A DNA stretch of 64,000 nucleotides from Zobellia nedashkovskayae (GTDB taxonomy: Bacteria; Bacteroidota; Bacteroidia; Flavobacteriales; Flavobacteriaceae), in NCBI RefSeq assembly GCF_015330125.1, contig NZ_JADDXR010000002.1, forward strand, positions 3,050,685-3,114,684, written 5' to 3'. Under the pieces are notes generated by a model that searched no databases, was not told where the DNA came from, and was given only the letters and a program-made list of their open reading frames with translations. The position numbers and the translations under genes are program-made. Below, piece after piece: positions 10,101 to 18,735 of this stretch (position 1 is its first letter; each line of letters opens with the position of its first letter).

Positions 10101-11224
10101 CCAATGTGGTTATATGATACCAGTAATTCGTTTTTAGTTGTTTTTAGTAAGGATTGGGTAAAGTGGTTGTTTAAGTTGGTATTGATGGTGGTATATTCAA
10201 AAATTGAATTCCTATCAATATGTTTTTTAATGCCCTTATTGGTAGCCACCCATAGATTTTTATATCGATCTATAATTAAAGAGTTAACTCGGTTTTCATA
10301 AGGTGTACTTTCAGTCTTTTGACCATCAGTTACGTTAGTAAAAACGTATGAATTATTGACTTTCTTCCCTTTATATAAACCAGATTGGGTACTGGCCCAA
10401 ATAGTTGCTGAACCTAAATCTGTTGAGATAGAGGTAAATTCCGTGTTGGTTTGGTTCTTTTTATTGAAGACGTCTATAGTTTCCAATATCTTGAGTTGAA
10501 AATCGGTTTTTCCGTATTGAAGAAGAAACATACCCTCATCCGTAGCTGCCAATAAAGTGTTGTTTTCTAAGGGTGTTAGAAAGGATACATTTTTAGAGAA
10601 TCCCGTTTCTACCAGCATATCATCTGGATTGAGCGCCAAGATGCCTTTGGGTGTAGCGAACCAATTTCGTCCAAAGAGGTCTTCTGAGAAGTCGTTTATG
10701 GTTTTATCGTTGGTCCAGATTTTACTGTTCTGTTTGTAGTTCAGTTGGGTGTGAAATTCAATCTTACCTATATCCTCCTGCGGAACAACCTTAACAATAC
10801 CGGTATTTCTTAGATTCACCCAGACCGTACCATCTTTAGATTTGCCAAGAATTGTAGTTGTATTGTTCTTATAAAACCCTCTAAAGCTATTGGTTTTTCT
10901 ATGATAGAGTATGAGGTAGCTCTCACTTCCAAGCCACAAATTTCCGTAGCTGTCTTCTATAATAGAATTAATACTGTTATTAGGTATAGATTTTTCATCA
11001 AAGACATCATATTGATTTTCAACCAAAGAATGCCCATCATATCTATATAATCCACTATCGGTACCTAACCATAAATAACCTAAATGATCCTCGTAGATAA
11101 CGTTGGTTCTTTTATTAAAACGGCTATCATCTATATGTAAAGAATGAAAATAGGTGTTGGTATTTTGTGCAACACAATTTACCCCTGAACAAAGTAGTAT
11201 TAAAAAGAGGAGAACTTGTTTCAT
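7106..11224 (-). CDS. Hybrid two-component system sensor/regulator of utilisation locus 1
   Basis: A 1372-residue one-protein signalling system. In order it shows a signal peptide (1-20), many Reg_prop beta-propeller repeats in the periplasm (NLWLGS, MWIGTRGDGL, NLWIGTRGGG and others) and a Y_Y_Y domain ending near YTFKVKSSNSDGVW. A membrane segment follows at about 776-797. The histidine kinase has the phospho-acceptor in HELRTP (His836) and the ATP-binding motif DNGIGIP. A receiver domain has Asp1159 in CDILMP, and an AraC-type helix-turn-helix closes the protein from about 1265. Proteins of this class bind an oligosaccharide in the periplasm and activate susC transcription. It is divergent from susC, which makes it the likely regulator of this locus. 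All catalytic residues appear intact. Confidence 0.95.
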   Translation of the reverse strand: MKQVLLFLILLCSGVNCVAQNTNTYFHSLHIDDSRFNKRTNVIYEDHLGYLWLGTDSGLYRYDGHSLVENQYDVFDEKSIPNNSINSIIEDSYGNLWLGSESYLILYHRKTNSFRGFYKNNTTTILGKSKDGTVWVNLRNTGIVKVVPQEDIGKIEFHTQLNYKQNSKIWTNDKTINDFSEDLFGRNWFATPKGILALNPDDMLVETGFSKNVSFLTPLENNTLLAATDEGMFLLQYGKTDFQLKILETIDVFNKKNQTNTEFTSISTDLGSATIWASTQSGLYKGKKVNNSYVFTNVTDGQKTESTPYENRVNSLIIDRYKNLWVATNKGIKKHIDRNSIFEYTTINTNLNNHFTQSLLKTTKNELLVSYNHIGLYSFDLWTNTNRLLTAANENYSVVKEYFSKKEVLFASGKTLLLSKNYNDQTKKVQFDTLKKYNYNIRDLVTLNNDEIWVGLWGGGISIETPKQEKNAFKSKVISTLFGKNVSVMHLDQNQNMWIGTRGDGLFKVNLINEEIKVFNPSLEDGLSSNAILCLREDDKGNLWIGTRGGGLNFYDQAAQTIKSYGKNEGLVSTTVASIERDASQNLWLSTRDGISRFDINNEKFVNFSIEDGVTESHFTFNSSAVDEDGRIYFGCPGGFFSVNAKNYKKESLVPNTIITNYTIFGDFDKSNTANKESHSKKYLHTTDSLKLAHNRNNIAFEFSTLDFTAPNKNEFAYILEGTNDFWHYTKASNRNANYNDLPPGSYTFKVKSSNSDGVWNDNPATFHFQISPPYWKSNLAFLLYFLLLITSIYTTWLVIKRWYRLKKKLVAETVSREKDNEMNRMKMVFFTDISHELRTPLALILGTIEKVVKEKKFTLSPITSQRIYNNTLRMHRLINQLMDIRKFDEGKLKLQISKNNIVNDIEIIKNAFNDFAKIYDIAYQFVTKESKIVGWYDVDILEKILFNLLSNAFKYTPKKGIITVSLGLASGKEKSHFHQQFRNGSYIKCSVRDNGIGIPQEDIEQIFDRYYQATKKYSNQIPGTGIGMELVQKLIERHHGTIQVESEENTFTEFTFYLPIYKNRYHKKERINRGTPLTKNFIKNSEFQVIEDISSEFEGKPKALQTTKPLILLVEDNEDLRSMVKEELKTDFNIIEACNGKEGYTTCLTQRPDLIICDILMPIEDGISMLRKLKANPETKTVPIFMLTAKNSEETKIECLSLGADDYIEKPFSLEFVKWKVKNTFNTREDLISKYSKIITPVPSEIKVDSNDEKFIRKLVTIIEKSIDDKHLNVEFLASEAGMSRANLYRKVQAINNDTPVNFIKRIRLKRAAQLLKSNKMYISEVAYMTGFSNQKYFSKCFSKEYEMSPTDYAKQFYKETETTIEVSNEN

Positions 11225-11537
11225 AAGAGCGGTTTGGTCAAAGTGGTCTTTTAAGTAAGGTGTAGTTCAAATAAAAAATCTGGGTCAACCAATGATGTAT
11301 TAGGAGTATTTCCTTAAGCTAAGTTGAGATTTAGGCGTGTAATTCAATAATTAGGGGTTAAAATATGTACTAAATATAGGTTATAAATGTTGCATGAGAC
11401 GCTTTTAAAGCCCGTAAAACGGTCATCTGCAACATATGTATACCATTATGAGATAAATGCGCAAAAACTCTAGAATATATTTACCCTAAGGCTTTGAACT
11501 CAACAAAGGGCCACTATTTAACTAACAATAAACCACT
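11225..11537. promoter_or_regulatory. Divergent control region of utilisation locus 1 with an 8-bp inverted repeat
   Basis: This 313-bp gap separates the sensor-regulator start from the susC start. It holds an inverted repeat with arms ATGTTGCA (11387-11394) and TGCAACAT (11428-11435), 33 bases apart. Between them is a perfect 11-bp palindrome GCTTTTAAAGC (11401-11411). The arms lie 103-151 bases before the susC ATG, a plausible place for the AraC-type domain of the neighbouring regulator. An AT-rich stretch near 11475 could hold the -7 element, but I could not fix a clear TAnnTTTG box. Function as the operator is inference. Confidence 0.4.
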
Positions 11538-14500
11538 ATGAATTTAAAAAGAATGTTATTGCTACTGCTGTTCTTCGGCATGGTGTCGCTTCAGGCACAG
11601 CAAAATTTAACAGGAACCATTACGGATGAGTCTGGCCAACCGCTACCGGGTGTGAATGTTTTAGTAAAAGGAACTACAGTAGGAACCGTGGCCGATTTTG
11701 ATGGAAACTATACTATAAAAGCAGCCGAGGGTGCTACATTAGAGTTTAGTTATTTGGGATTTGTTACCAAAAGTATTTCGGTAGGAAACGAGACTACCAT
11801 TAATATGGTACTACAAGAAGACGTGGCTCTTTTAGAAGAGGTAGTCGTTATTGGGTATGGTACATCTACTAAAAAAGATTTAGTGTCTTCTGTATCTTCT
11901 GTTAAATCAGATGTTCTAGAAAACCAACCTGTAGCCAGAGTAGATCAAGCCTTACAAGGGCGTGCTACAGGGGTAGAGGTTACTTCAAACAACGGTACGC
12001 CAGGTTCTGGTTCTACTATTCGTATTAGGGGTAATAGTTCCATCAACGGAAATAATGATCCGTTATATGTTATTGATGGATTCATTGCAGGAACAGGTTT
12101 TAACCTGAATACGATTAACGTAAACGACATTGCCTCCATTGAAATATTAAAAGATGCCACCGCACTTTCTATATATGGTACAAGGGGTGCTTCTGGGGTA
12201 ATTTTAATTACTACTAAAAATGGTAAAGGTATGGCGCCAGGGAAACCGGTAGTTGCCATTAACCATTACCAAAGTATGCAAGGAACGGCAAACCGTATAG
12301 ACATTCTTGGGGGACAAGATTTTGTAAACTATAAAAATGAATCGTATCAGTTTACACCGGGGCCAGATGGTTTTGGACTTACGGATAGCACGTTACCATT
12401 GGTTTTAAATCCAGAAACTACGACTACCACAGATTGGTTGGATTTAGTGGAGCAACCGGGCTCTATTTCAAATACGGATGTATCTGTAACTGGGAATTCT
12501 GAAAATGCCAATTACTTTATCTCTGGAAATTATTTCAATCAAAAAGGGGTTCTTAGAGGCTCTGGTTTAGAAAGGGTAAACTTCAGAACCAATCTTGATG
12601 TTAGAGTTTCCGATAGGTTTAAGACAGGTATTAGAGCTAATATTACGCATTATAAGATAGAAAATAACAAAGTAGATTATGGTGGTATTGTCTCTCAAGT
12701 ACTACCTATACGTCCGGTTTATTTGGAAGATGGAAGCTTTTCTTTCGAAAACCCTATTAGTGCGGGATTGGAACGAAACCCAGAAGCAGATATACAATTA
12801 CGTGTAGATCATGATTTGGTTACTCAAGTAATAACTAATGCATATGTAGAATACGAAATAGCCAAAAACCTTTCTTTTAAATCTACTTTTGGAGCCCAGT
12901 TAAATTACACAAAGCAAAATAACTATTTACCTGGTATTTTACCAGAGCGGGTAAATGGAGGTTTCGGTCGTATTAATACGAACTTTACGAAGAGTATCCT
13001 GAATGAAAATACGCTTAATTATAATTTAGACTTAGATGATCATTCTATAAAAGTACTAGGTGGTTTTACTTGGCAAAAGGATAATAACGAGAGTACCCGT
13101 TCCGAAGCTGATCAATTTCCTAATGATGTGGTACTTTTTAATAATCTGGCTTTAGGTGATGCTTCAACTGCAGTAGTTGGGTCGGGTTATAGTCAACGTA
13201 CCTTAAGTTCATTTTTAGGTAGAGTTAACTATGGTTATAAAAGTAAATACTTGCTTACGTTGGTGGGTAGGTATGATGGCTCATCTGTATTTGAAACGGG
13301 TAACAAATATGCTTTTTTCCCTTCAATAGGAGCTGCTTGGAATGTAGATGAGGAAAATTTTATGGCAGATTCAGATGTCATAGACCGTTTTAAGCTTAGA
13401 GGTAGTTACGGTATTGTTGGAGAACAAGGGGTTAAAGCATATAATTCTTTAGCAACATATAATAATACCACAACGGTCTTTAATGGATCTTTAATAAATG
13501 GTGTGGCAGTTGGTGATGTACCAAGTAGCGGGTTAAGCTGGGAAACCACAAAACAATTAGATTTAGGTATTGAATTAGGTTTCTTTAATAATAGAATAAC
13601 TTTTGAGGCTGATTATTATAGAAAGACTACGGAAGATTTGTTATTAGCAGTAGCACTGTCTGGGCAAGTAGGAGCCAACTCCACAACCCAATTGCAAAAT
13701 TTAGGTTCTGTACGGAACAGTGGTTTTGAATTTGGTTTAAATACGGTTAACGTAGAGAATGAGAATTTTCAATGGGAATCCAATCTAAGTATATCTTCTA
13801 ACAATAGTGAGATATTGGAGTTAGATGGTCAAGAGTATATTACTTTACAATCCACAGGAAATCAAGGAGGTAATTCTGCTAGATTAATCGTTGGTGAATC
13901 ACTACCAACTTTTGTTGGGGCTAAATATTTGGGAACCTATAAAAGTGCAGATGAGATTATTGCAGACGGCAGAGAAGGACGGTCTTTTATTGGTGGTCCG
14001 AGATACGAAGATGTTAATGGCGATTCCAATATTAACGATGAGGATTCAGTAGTATTAGGTAGCCCTATCCCAGATTTTTATGGTGGTTTTAGAAATACGT
14101 TTACATACAAAGACCTTACGTTAGATATCTTTTTCCACGGAAGTTATGGTGCAGAGATTTATAATGTACGTTCGCAAACGGCGTATTTTGGTAGGGGAGA
14201 ACAAAATGTGGATCCAATAGTACTTGATCGTTGGATTGCTGGTGTAAATGAAACTTCAGACATTCCAAGAGCAGGACCATCCAACAGTCTTTTTAATCCT
14301 AACAGTAGTTTAAATATTGAAGATGGTTCTTACCTAAGGTTAAAAACCTTATCGTTAAACTACAATGTGCCTTTAGAATCAGGGGGACTTAGTGATGTGT
14401 TCAGTTCATTGAACGTGTATGTTACCGGAACAAATCTTTTACTTTTTACAGACTTTACTTTGGGTGATCCTGAGGTAAATAATTTTAGCGACGGAAGCGG

Positions 14501-14585
14501 TCTTAATTCTGTTTCCCAGGGTTTTGCATCTGGTCAATATCCGTATGCGAAATCAATAACCTTAGGTATAAAAGTAGAATTTTAA
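11538..14585 (+). CDS. SusC-like TonB-dependent outer-membrane transporter
   Basis: A 1015-residue protein with a cleavable signal (MNLKRMLLLLLFFGMVSLQA). A carboxypeptidase-regulatory-like domain follows (about 23-100, ITDESGQPLPGVNV and DFDGNYTI). The TonB box region (EEVVVIGYGT) and plug domain (IRIRGNSSINGNNDPLYVID) come next, then a long beta-barrel ending in an aromatic-rich C-terminus (KSITLGIKVEF). It imports oligosaccharides across the outer membrane with its SusD partner, encoded 10 bases downstream. Length fits the family. It is the first gene of the plus-strand operon of locus 1 and is expected to be induced by the divergent sensor-regulator. Confidence 0.95.
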   Translation: MNLKRMLLLLLFFGMVSLQAQQNLTGTITDESGQPLPGVNVLVKGTTVGTVADFDGNYTIKAAEGATLEFSYLGFVTKSISVGNETTINMVLQEDVALLEEVVVIGYGTSTKKDLVSSVSSVKSDVLENQPVARVDQALQGRATGVEVTSNNGTPGSGSTIRIRGNSSINGNNDPLYVIDGFIAGTGFNLNTINVNDIASIEILKDATALSIYGTRGASGVILITTKNGKGMAPGKPVVAINHYQSMQGTANRIDILGGQDFVNYKNESYQFTPGPDGFGLTDSTLPLVLNPETTTTTDWLDLVEQPGSISNTDVSVTGNSENANYFISGNYFNQKGVLRGSGLERVNFRTNLDVRVSDRFKTGIRANITHYKIENNKVDYGGIVSQVLPIRPVYLEDGSFSFENPISAGLERNPEADIQLRVDHDLVTQVITNAYVEYEIAKNLSFKSTFGAQLNYTKQNNYLPGILPERVNGGFGRINTNFTKSILNENTLNYNLDLDDHSIKVLGGFTWQKDNNESTRSEADQFPNDVVLFNNLALGDASTAVVGSGYSQRTLSSFLGRVNYGYKSKYLLTLVGRYDGSSVFETGNKYAFFPSIGAAWNVDEENFMADSDVIDRFKLRGSYGIVGEQGVKAYNSLATYNNTTTVFNGSLINGVAVGDVPSSGLSWETTKQLDLGIELGFFNNRITFEADYYRKTTEDLLLAVALSGQVGANSTTQLQNLGSVRNSGFEFGLNTVNVENENFQWESNLSISSNNSEILELDGQEYITLQSTGNQGGNSARLIVGESLPTFVGAKYLGTYKSADEIIADGREGRSFIGGPRYEDVNGDSNINDEDSVVLGSPIPDFYGGFRNTFTYKDLTLDIFFHGSYGAEIYNVRSQTAYFGRGEQNVDPIVLDRWIAGVNETSDIPRAGPSNSLFNPNSSLNIEDGSYLRLKTLSLNYNVPLESGGLSDVFSSLNVYVTGTNLLLFTDFTLGDPEVNNFSDGSGLNSVSQGFASGQYPYAKSITLGIKVEF

Positions 14586-14595
14586 AAAAGCAGAT

Positions 14596-16152
14596 ATGAA
14601 AACTAATATAACGAGTAAATTTTTGATACTACTTGTGGGCTTTCTTGTTTTAAGCTCATGCGATGATTTCTTGGAAGAGGATTTAAGAGATCAAATTACA
14701 CCAGATGCCTTTTTCACAAATGATAAAGAAGCAGAATTGGCTGTTAATGGAGTGTATAGATTATTGCAAGACAATAATGTGTATAGGCAACGTGGGTTAG
14801 ACAATTATTACACCAGTGGTGCAGATGTACAAGCCGCCAATAGAGATGTGAACGGCTCTATTCATAATTACTTAATTCAGGAAGGAACCGCAGATGGTAA
14901 CGGAACTTGGATACAGTTGTATAAAGTGGTTAATAATACAACAGAATTTATCTCAAATATAGAGGGTAATGAAAGTTTATCTCAAGAAGCTATGGATAGT
15001 AGATTAGGTGAGCTACTTTTTCTAAGAGCTTTGGCGTATTATCACTTAACCAATTTATGGGGAGATGTACCTTTTTATACGGAGCAGTTGCCTGTATTGG
15101 AAAGGTCGGTTTTAGGAAGAACTCCAAAAGAAGAGGTAAGAAGTGCTATGAAGGAAGACTTAGCAAGAGCTTTTGATTTGTTGCCTAGCGCTTACTCAGG
15201 TAACGATTTAGGTAGAGCCAGTAAATGGGCTGCCGCAACGTTAAAAGCAAAATATCATCTTTTTGATGAGGAATGGGCTTTGGCAAAAGCGGAGTGTGAT
15301 GTTGTAATAGATGGTGGAGCGCACCGGTTATTAGATAATTATGCCGATGTTTTTGATCAGTCAGACCCAAGCAATCAGTATAATGACGAACATATTTTTG
15401 TAGTTGATTTTGAGGCAGATTATGATGGCTTATTTACCACAAGAACAGATGACTACAATCCACGTATTAGGGACGAACCTGCAGGAAGAAATAATGATAC
15501 TATTGTAAATGGGGTATCTGGAACAAAAGTGGATATATTTCAAGGCCTTTTGCGTGATCAAGGAGAGGATATGACCGGTTACGGTTGGTCAGTACCTTTA
15601 CCAGAGTTTGCTTTGCAAGAAAACTGGCAAGATGGTGATCTTAGATATGATGCTACCATTGTTACGGAGTATTTGGGATGGAAACTAGCGTTTCCTTACT
15701 TCCGCAAGAACTGGAATTTAGATCAAGAAAATTCATTACGAGGAAATCACCCAGAAAACTATATTGTTTTTCGTTTGGCAGATGTGTATTTAATGGCAGC
15801 TGAGGCTGAAAACGAGTTGAATGGTCCTGGAGCTGCATTTTTTTATGTGAATAAGGTTAGGGAAAGAGCATTTGAGCCAGACCAACCTTGGACTGGCTTG
15901 TCTAAAGAAGAATTTAGAGAGGCAATATATGACGAGCGTAAGTTTGAGTTAAGTGCGGAAGGCCATCGAAGAATGGATCTTATACGTTGGGGCATTTTGT
16001 TAGAAACGGTACAGACCGTTCAACACAGACCATGGAACAATCCAGCGGCTAACATTCAGCCATATCATGTTTTGTTACCTGTACCTCAAATCCAGTTAGA
16101 GCTGAATCCAAACTTATTGGAATCAGATCCTACCAATAATGGATACCGGTAA
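14596..16152 (+). CDS. SusD-like glycan-binding lipoprotein
   Basis: A 518-residue surface lipoprotein with signal ending LVLSSC (Cys22) and the usual first motif DDFLEEDLRDQITPDAFF. TPR-like helices carry RALAYYHLTNLWGDVPFY, and the C-terminal RagB/SusD domain has VFRLADVYLMAAEAEN and DERKFELSAEGHRRMDLIRW. It acts as the lid that captures oligosaccharides for the SusC partner encoded 10 bases upstream. Directly after the stop begins an 81-bp tandem duplication with a hairpin, so the downstream enzyme genes may be expressed at a different level from susCD. Confidence 0.95.
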   Translation: MKTNITSKFLILLVGFLVLSSCDDFLEEDLRDQITPDAFFTNDKEAELAVNGVYRLLQDNNVYRQRGLDNYYTSGADVQAANRDVNGSIHNYLIQEGTADGNGTWIQLYKVVNNTTEFISNIEGNESLSQEAMDSRLGELLFLRALAYYHLTNLWGDVPFYTEQLPVLERSVLGRTPKEEVRSAMKEDLARAFDLLPSAYSGNDLGRASKWAAATLKAKYHLFDEEWALAKAECDVVIDGGAHRLLDNYADVFDQSDPSNQYNDEHIFVVDFEADYDGLFTTRTDDYNPRIRDEPAGRNNDTIVNGVSGTKVDIFQGLLRDQGEDMTGYGWSVPLPEFALQENWQDGDLRYDATIVTEYLGWKLAFPYFRKNWNLDQENSLRGNHPENYIVFRLADVYLMAAEAENELNGPGAAFFYVNKVRERAFEPDQPWTGLSKEEFREAIYDERKFELSAEGHRRMDLIRWGILLETVQTVQHRPWNNPAANIQPYHVLLPVPQIQLELNPNLLESDPTNNGYR

Positions 16153-16173
16153 TTAAAAGGATAAGTATAACTG

Positions 16174-16201
16174 CCACGGAGTAGGATTTCTTACTCCGTG
16201 G
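16174..16201 (+). promoter_or_regulatory. Intergenic hairpin, copy 1
   Basis: A perfect 10-bp stem CCACGGAGTA / TACTCCGTGG with an 8-base loop sits 21 bases after the susD stop. No run of T follows, so it is more likely an RNA-stability or processing hairpin than a terminator. Confidence 0.75.
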
Positions 16202-16254
16202 TACTTACTAAGATTAGAATATGAAACAACTTTTTAAAAGGATAAGTATAACTG

Positions 16255-16282
16255 CCACGGAGTAGGATTTCTTACTCCGTGG
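16255..16282 (+). promoter_or_regulatory. Intergenic hairpin, copy 2
   Basis: This is the second exact copy of the CCACGGAGTA stem-loop, 81 bases after the first and 19 bases before the sulfatase ATG at 16302. Being so close to the start, it could also affect ribosome access. In RNA the left arm of one copy can pair with the right arm of the other, giving alternative folds. Confidence 0.75.
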
Positions 16283-16301
16283 TACTTACTAAGATTAGAA
16301 T

Positions 16302-17780
16302 ATGAAACAACTTTTTTATTTTATTTTGCTCGGCACTTTGGTTTTCTCGTGTAAAAACAAGGAAAAAAATACCACTGAAGCAAGTGAGCCTACTACTGAA
16401 ACTGCTAATGCCAGACCTAATATTGTCTATATTTTGGCAGATGACCTAGGGTATGGGGATTTAAGTTCCTACGGGCAGCAAAAATTCTCTACTCCTAATA
16501 TCGATAAGCTAGCAAAAGACGGTATAGTTTTTACCCAACACTATTCGGGTAGTACGGTATGTGCACCTTCTAGGTCGGCTTTATTAACGGGTATGCACAC
16601 CGGTCATACCGTTGTTAGGGGAAATAAGGAAATCATGCCAGAAGGCCAATATCCTTTACCTGATAATACTTTTACCATGGCCGAAGCTATGCAAAAAGCA
16701 GGCTATGCTACAGGTGCTTTTGGGAAATGGGGACTTGGATTTCCTGGTTCCGAAGGGGACCCTTTAAACCAAGGTTTTGATACCTTTTTTGGGTACAATT
16801 GCCAGCGGTTGGGCCATAATTATTATCCTGATCATCTATGGGCAAATAAAGATTCATTGGTGCTTAAAGGCAATTTAGGAAAGAATAAAGGGACTTACGC
16901 ACCAGGGTTGATTCATGAAAAAACGTTGGAGTTTATAGAATTGAACAAAGACAATCCGTTCTTCTTATATGTGGCATCTATTATTCCACATGCGGAATTG
17001 GCTGCTCCTGAAGAATTCATGGAGAAAAACAGAGGCAAATTCCCGCCAGAAACACCTTATGAAGGTGTTGATGATGGTCCGGAGTTTAACCAAGGGCCAT
17101 ATAGGTCACAAAAAGAACCGCACACGGCATTTGTTTCTATGGTACAATTATTAGATGCGCAAGTTGGGGAAATCGTGGCAAAGTTAGAAGGGTTGGGTAT
17201 TGCAGATAATACCATTGTGGTCTTTACTTCAGATAATGGTCCACATACAGAAGGTGGTGCAGATCCAGAGTATTTTAATAGTAACGGACCGTTTCGAGGT
17301 ACAAAAAGAGATCTTTACGAAGGAGGAATTAGAGTTCCTATGATTGCGGCATGGCCTGGAAAAATTAGACCGGGAAGTACAACGGAGCTGGTATCTGCTT
17401 TTTGGGATGTGTTTCCAACATTTTCAGAAATAGCTGGTATTGAAACACCTGAAGGCTTAGATGGGATTTCATTTTTACCCACACTTTTAGGTCATGAAGA
17501 CTTGCAAAAAAATCATGAATACCTGTATTGGGAATTTCATGAAAAAGGCGGTAGACAGGCTATTCGAAAAGGTGATTGGAAAGCGGTAAAGTATGATGTT
17601 TTCGGTGGAGCAGATGTTGCCATTAAACTATACGACCTTACTACAGATATTGGCGAGCAAAATAATGTGGCTCAGAAAAACCCAGAAGTCATAAAGGAGA
17701 TGAAAACGCTTTTTGAAAATGCACGTACACCGTCTGATGTATTTACTTTCAGCCAAGAGACCTATTTAGATAGCAAATAA
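16302..17780 (+). CDS. Sulfatase (formylglycine-dependent), lipoprotein
   Basis: A 492-residue sulfatase. A lipoprotein signal ends LVFSC (Cys17), and a Thr/Glu-rich linker follows. The metal pair is in LADDLGYGD (Asp47-Asp48), and the formylglycine motif CAPSR starts at Cys87. Further motifs are GKWGLG, IPHAEL, FTSDNGPH and an arginine-containing FRGTKRDLYEGGIR. The family resembles arylsulfatase A-like enzymes of group S1. It should desulfate the glycan handled by locus 1. The start at 16302 is fixed by the signal peptide; the duplicated upstream ATG at 16221 is a decoy that leads to a stop. A terminator-like hairpin follows at 17822. Confidence 0.93.
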   Translation: MKQLFYFILLGTLVFSCKNKEKNTTEASEPTTETANARPNIVYILADDLGYGDLSSYGQQKFSTPNIDKLAKDGIVFTQHYSGSTVCAPSRSALLTGMHTGHTVVRGNKEIMPEGQYPLPDNTFTMAEAMQKAGYATGAFGKWGLGFPGSEGDPLNQGFDTFFGYNCQRLGHNYYPDHLWANKDSLVLKGNLGKNKGTYAPGLIHEKTLEFIELNKDNPFFLYVASIIPHAELAAPEEFMEKNRGKFPPETPYEGVDDGPEFNQGPYRSQKEPHTAFVSMVQLLDAQVGEIVAKLEGLGIADNTIVVFTSDNGPHTEGGADPEYFNSNGPFRGTKRDLYEGGIRVPMIAAWPGKIRPGSTTELVSAFWDVFPTFSEIAGIETPEGLDGISFLPTLLGHEDLQKNHEYLYWEFHEKGGRQAIRKGDWKAVKYDVFGGADVAIKLYDLTTDIGEQNNVAQKNPEVIKEMKTLFENARTPSDVFTFSQETYLDSK

Positions 17781-17821
17781 AAATAATTGTTAGAGTTAGT
17801 TAATTGTTTTTTTTTTTTTTG

Positions 17822-17846
17822 AAGAGGTCCAGTTTCTGGGCCTCTT
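17822..17846 (+). terminator. Hairpin after the sulfatase gene, preceded by a 14-T run
   Basis: An 11-bp stem AAGAGGTCCAG / CTGGGCCTCTT with one G-T pair and a TTT loop is followed by TTATTAG. A run of 14 T (17807-17820) lies just before it. It can act as a weak terminator on the plus strand, making the SGNH gene partly separate. Confidence 0.5.
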
Positions 17847-17920
17847 TATTAGATTTAAGGAACAAACTTCAGTTCACTACTAAAAGAAGAGGTAGAACAA
17901 TAAGACAACCACAAGTATCT

Positions 17921-18577
17921 ATGACAAAGCAACTGATTCTAATTATCGCACTTTGCGCCATTCTAGTTGGGTTTATTCAAGACAAACGCCCTAATGTATT
18001 GATTATAGGAGATTCCATATCCATAGGGTATACGCCTTTTGTAAAACTTGCATTAGAAGATCGTGCCAATGTGGTTCATAATGAAGGCAATGCCCAGCAC
18101 ACGGGTACTGGACTAGAGAAATTGGATGAATATTTAGGTGATACCCAATGGGATGTTATCCATTTTAATTGGGGATTATGGGATTTGTGTTACCGGCATC
18201 CAGACTCAAAAAAAGTGGGAAATAGAGATAAAATAAAAGGTACGGTTACGTATACCCCAGAGGAATATAGAGCCAATCTAGAAAGCTTGGTTATCCGGTT
18301 ACAAAAGACGGGCGCAAAGCTCATTTTTGCCACTACAAGTTATGTTCCGGAAGGAGAGGCAGGCCGTTTTGCAAACGCAGAAAAGATATATAACAAAGAA
18401 GCCTTGGCGGTAATGAAAAAGTATGGGATTACGGTGAACCCTTTAGGTAAGATTTCCAAAAAGGTGCATAAAAAACATGCTGCAGGTCCGGGTAATGTTC
18501 ATTATACCAAAGAAGGTTCTGAATTGCTTTCTAAATCCGTGGTGAAGTATATTGAGAAATCCCTAGTAGCGAATTGA
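17921..18577 (+). CDS. SGNH/GDSL-family hydrolase (probable carbohydrate esterase)
   Basis: A 218-residue secreted protein. I start it at the ATG at 17921, which gives a hydrophobic leader (LILIIALCAILVGF); the open frame extends upstream through a non-coding-looking hairpin. The nucleophile is in GDSIS (Ser32), and the block NWGLWDL matches the second and third conserved blocks. The C-terminal block is NVHYTKEG with His194 intact but Asn192 where the classical triad has Asp. In this subgroup Asn or Asp at that place seems tolerated, but activity is not proven. Within a sulfatase locus the likely role is removing acetyl or other acyl esters from the glycan. A true terminator follows. Confidence 0.8.
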   Translation: MTKQLILIIALCAILVGFIQDKRPNVLIIGDSISIGYTPFVKLALEDRANVVHNEGNAQHTGTGLEKLDEYLGDTQWDVIHFNWGLWDLCYRHPDSKKVGNRDKIKGTVTYTPEEYRANLESLVIRLQKTGAKLIFATTSYVPEGEAGRFANAEKIYNKEALAVMKKYGITVNPLGKISKKVHKKHAAGPGNVHYTKEGSELLSKSVVKYIEKSLVAN

Positions 18578-18647
18578 ATCATATTCAAATTCACCAAACC
18601 AAACCAGAAAGTTGAAGAAAATCATTTTAGTTAGTTGAGTTTTTTTA

Positions 18648-18683
18648 ATAGAGGTTCAGTTTTGAACCTCTATTTTTCTTTCT
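18648..18683 (+). terminator. Rho-independent terminator after the SGNH gene
   Basis: An 11-bp perfect stem ATAGAGGTTCA / TGAACCTCTAT with loop GTTT is followed by TTTTCTTTCT. It ends the upstream transcript, so the following sulfatase and GH30 genes probably need a separate promoter or read-through. Confidence 0.75.
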
Positions 18684-18735
18684 AATTAAATTTTGCCTTG
18701 GTTATACTTTAGGCGAATTGAAAATTAAAAAAGCG

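Larger units (their letters stand above)
16153..16316 (+). repeat. 81-bp tandem duplication spanning the susD-sulfatase gap and the sulfatase start
   Basis: The sequence from 16153 to 16235 recurs without mismatch at 16234 to 16316, an offset of 81 bp. Each unit carries a strong hairpin and ends with ATGAAACAACTTTTT, the start of the sulfatase gene. In the first unit the ATG at 16221 opens a frame of only 14 codons that stops at the TAG within the second hairpin. The second ATG at 16302 is the real start. Exact identity suggests a recent duplication or an assembly artefact. Confidence 0.95.
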
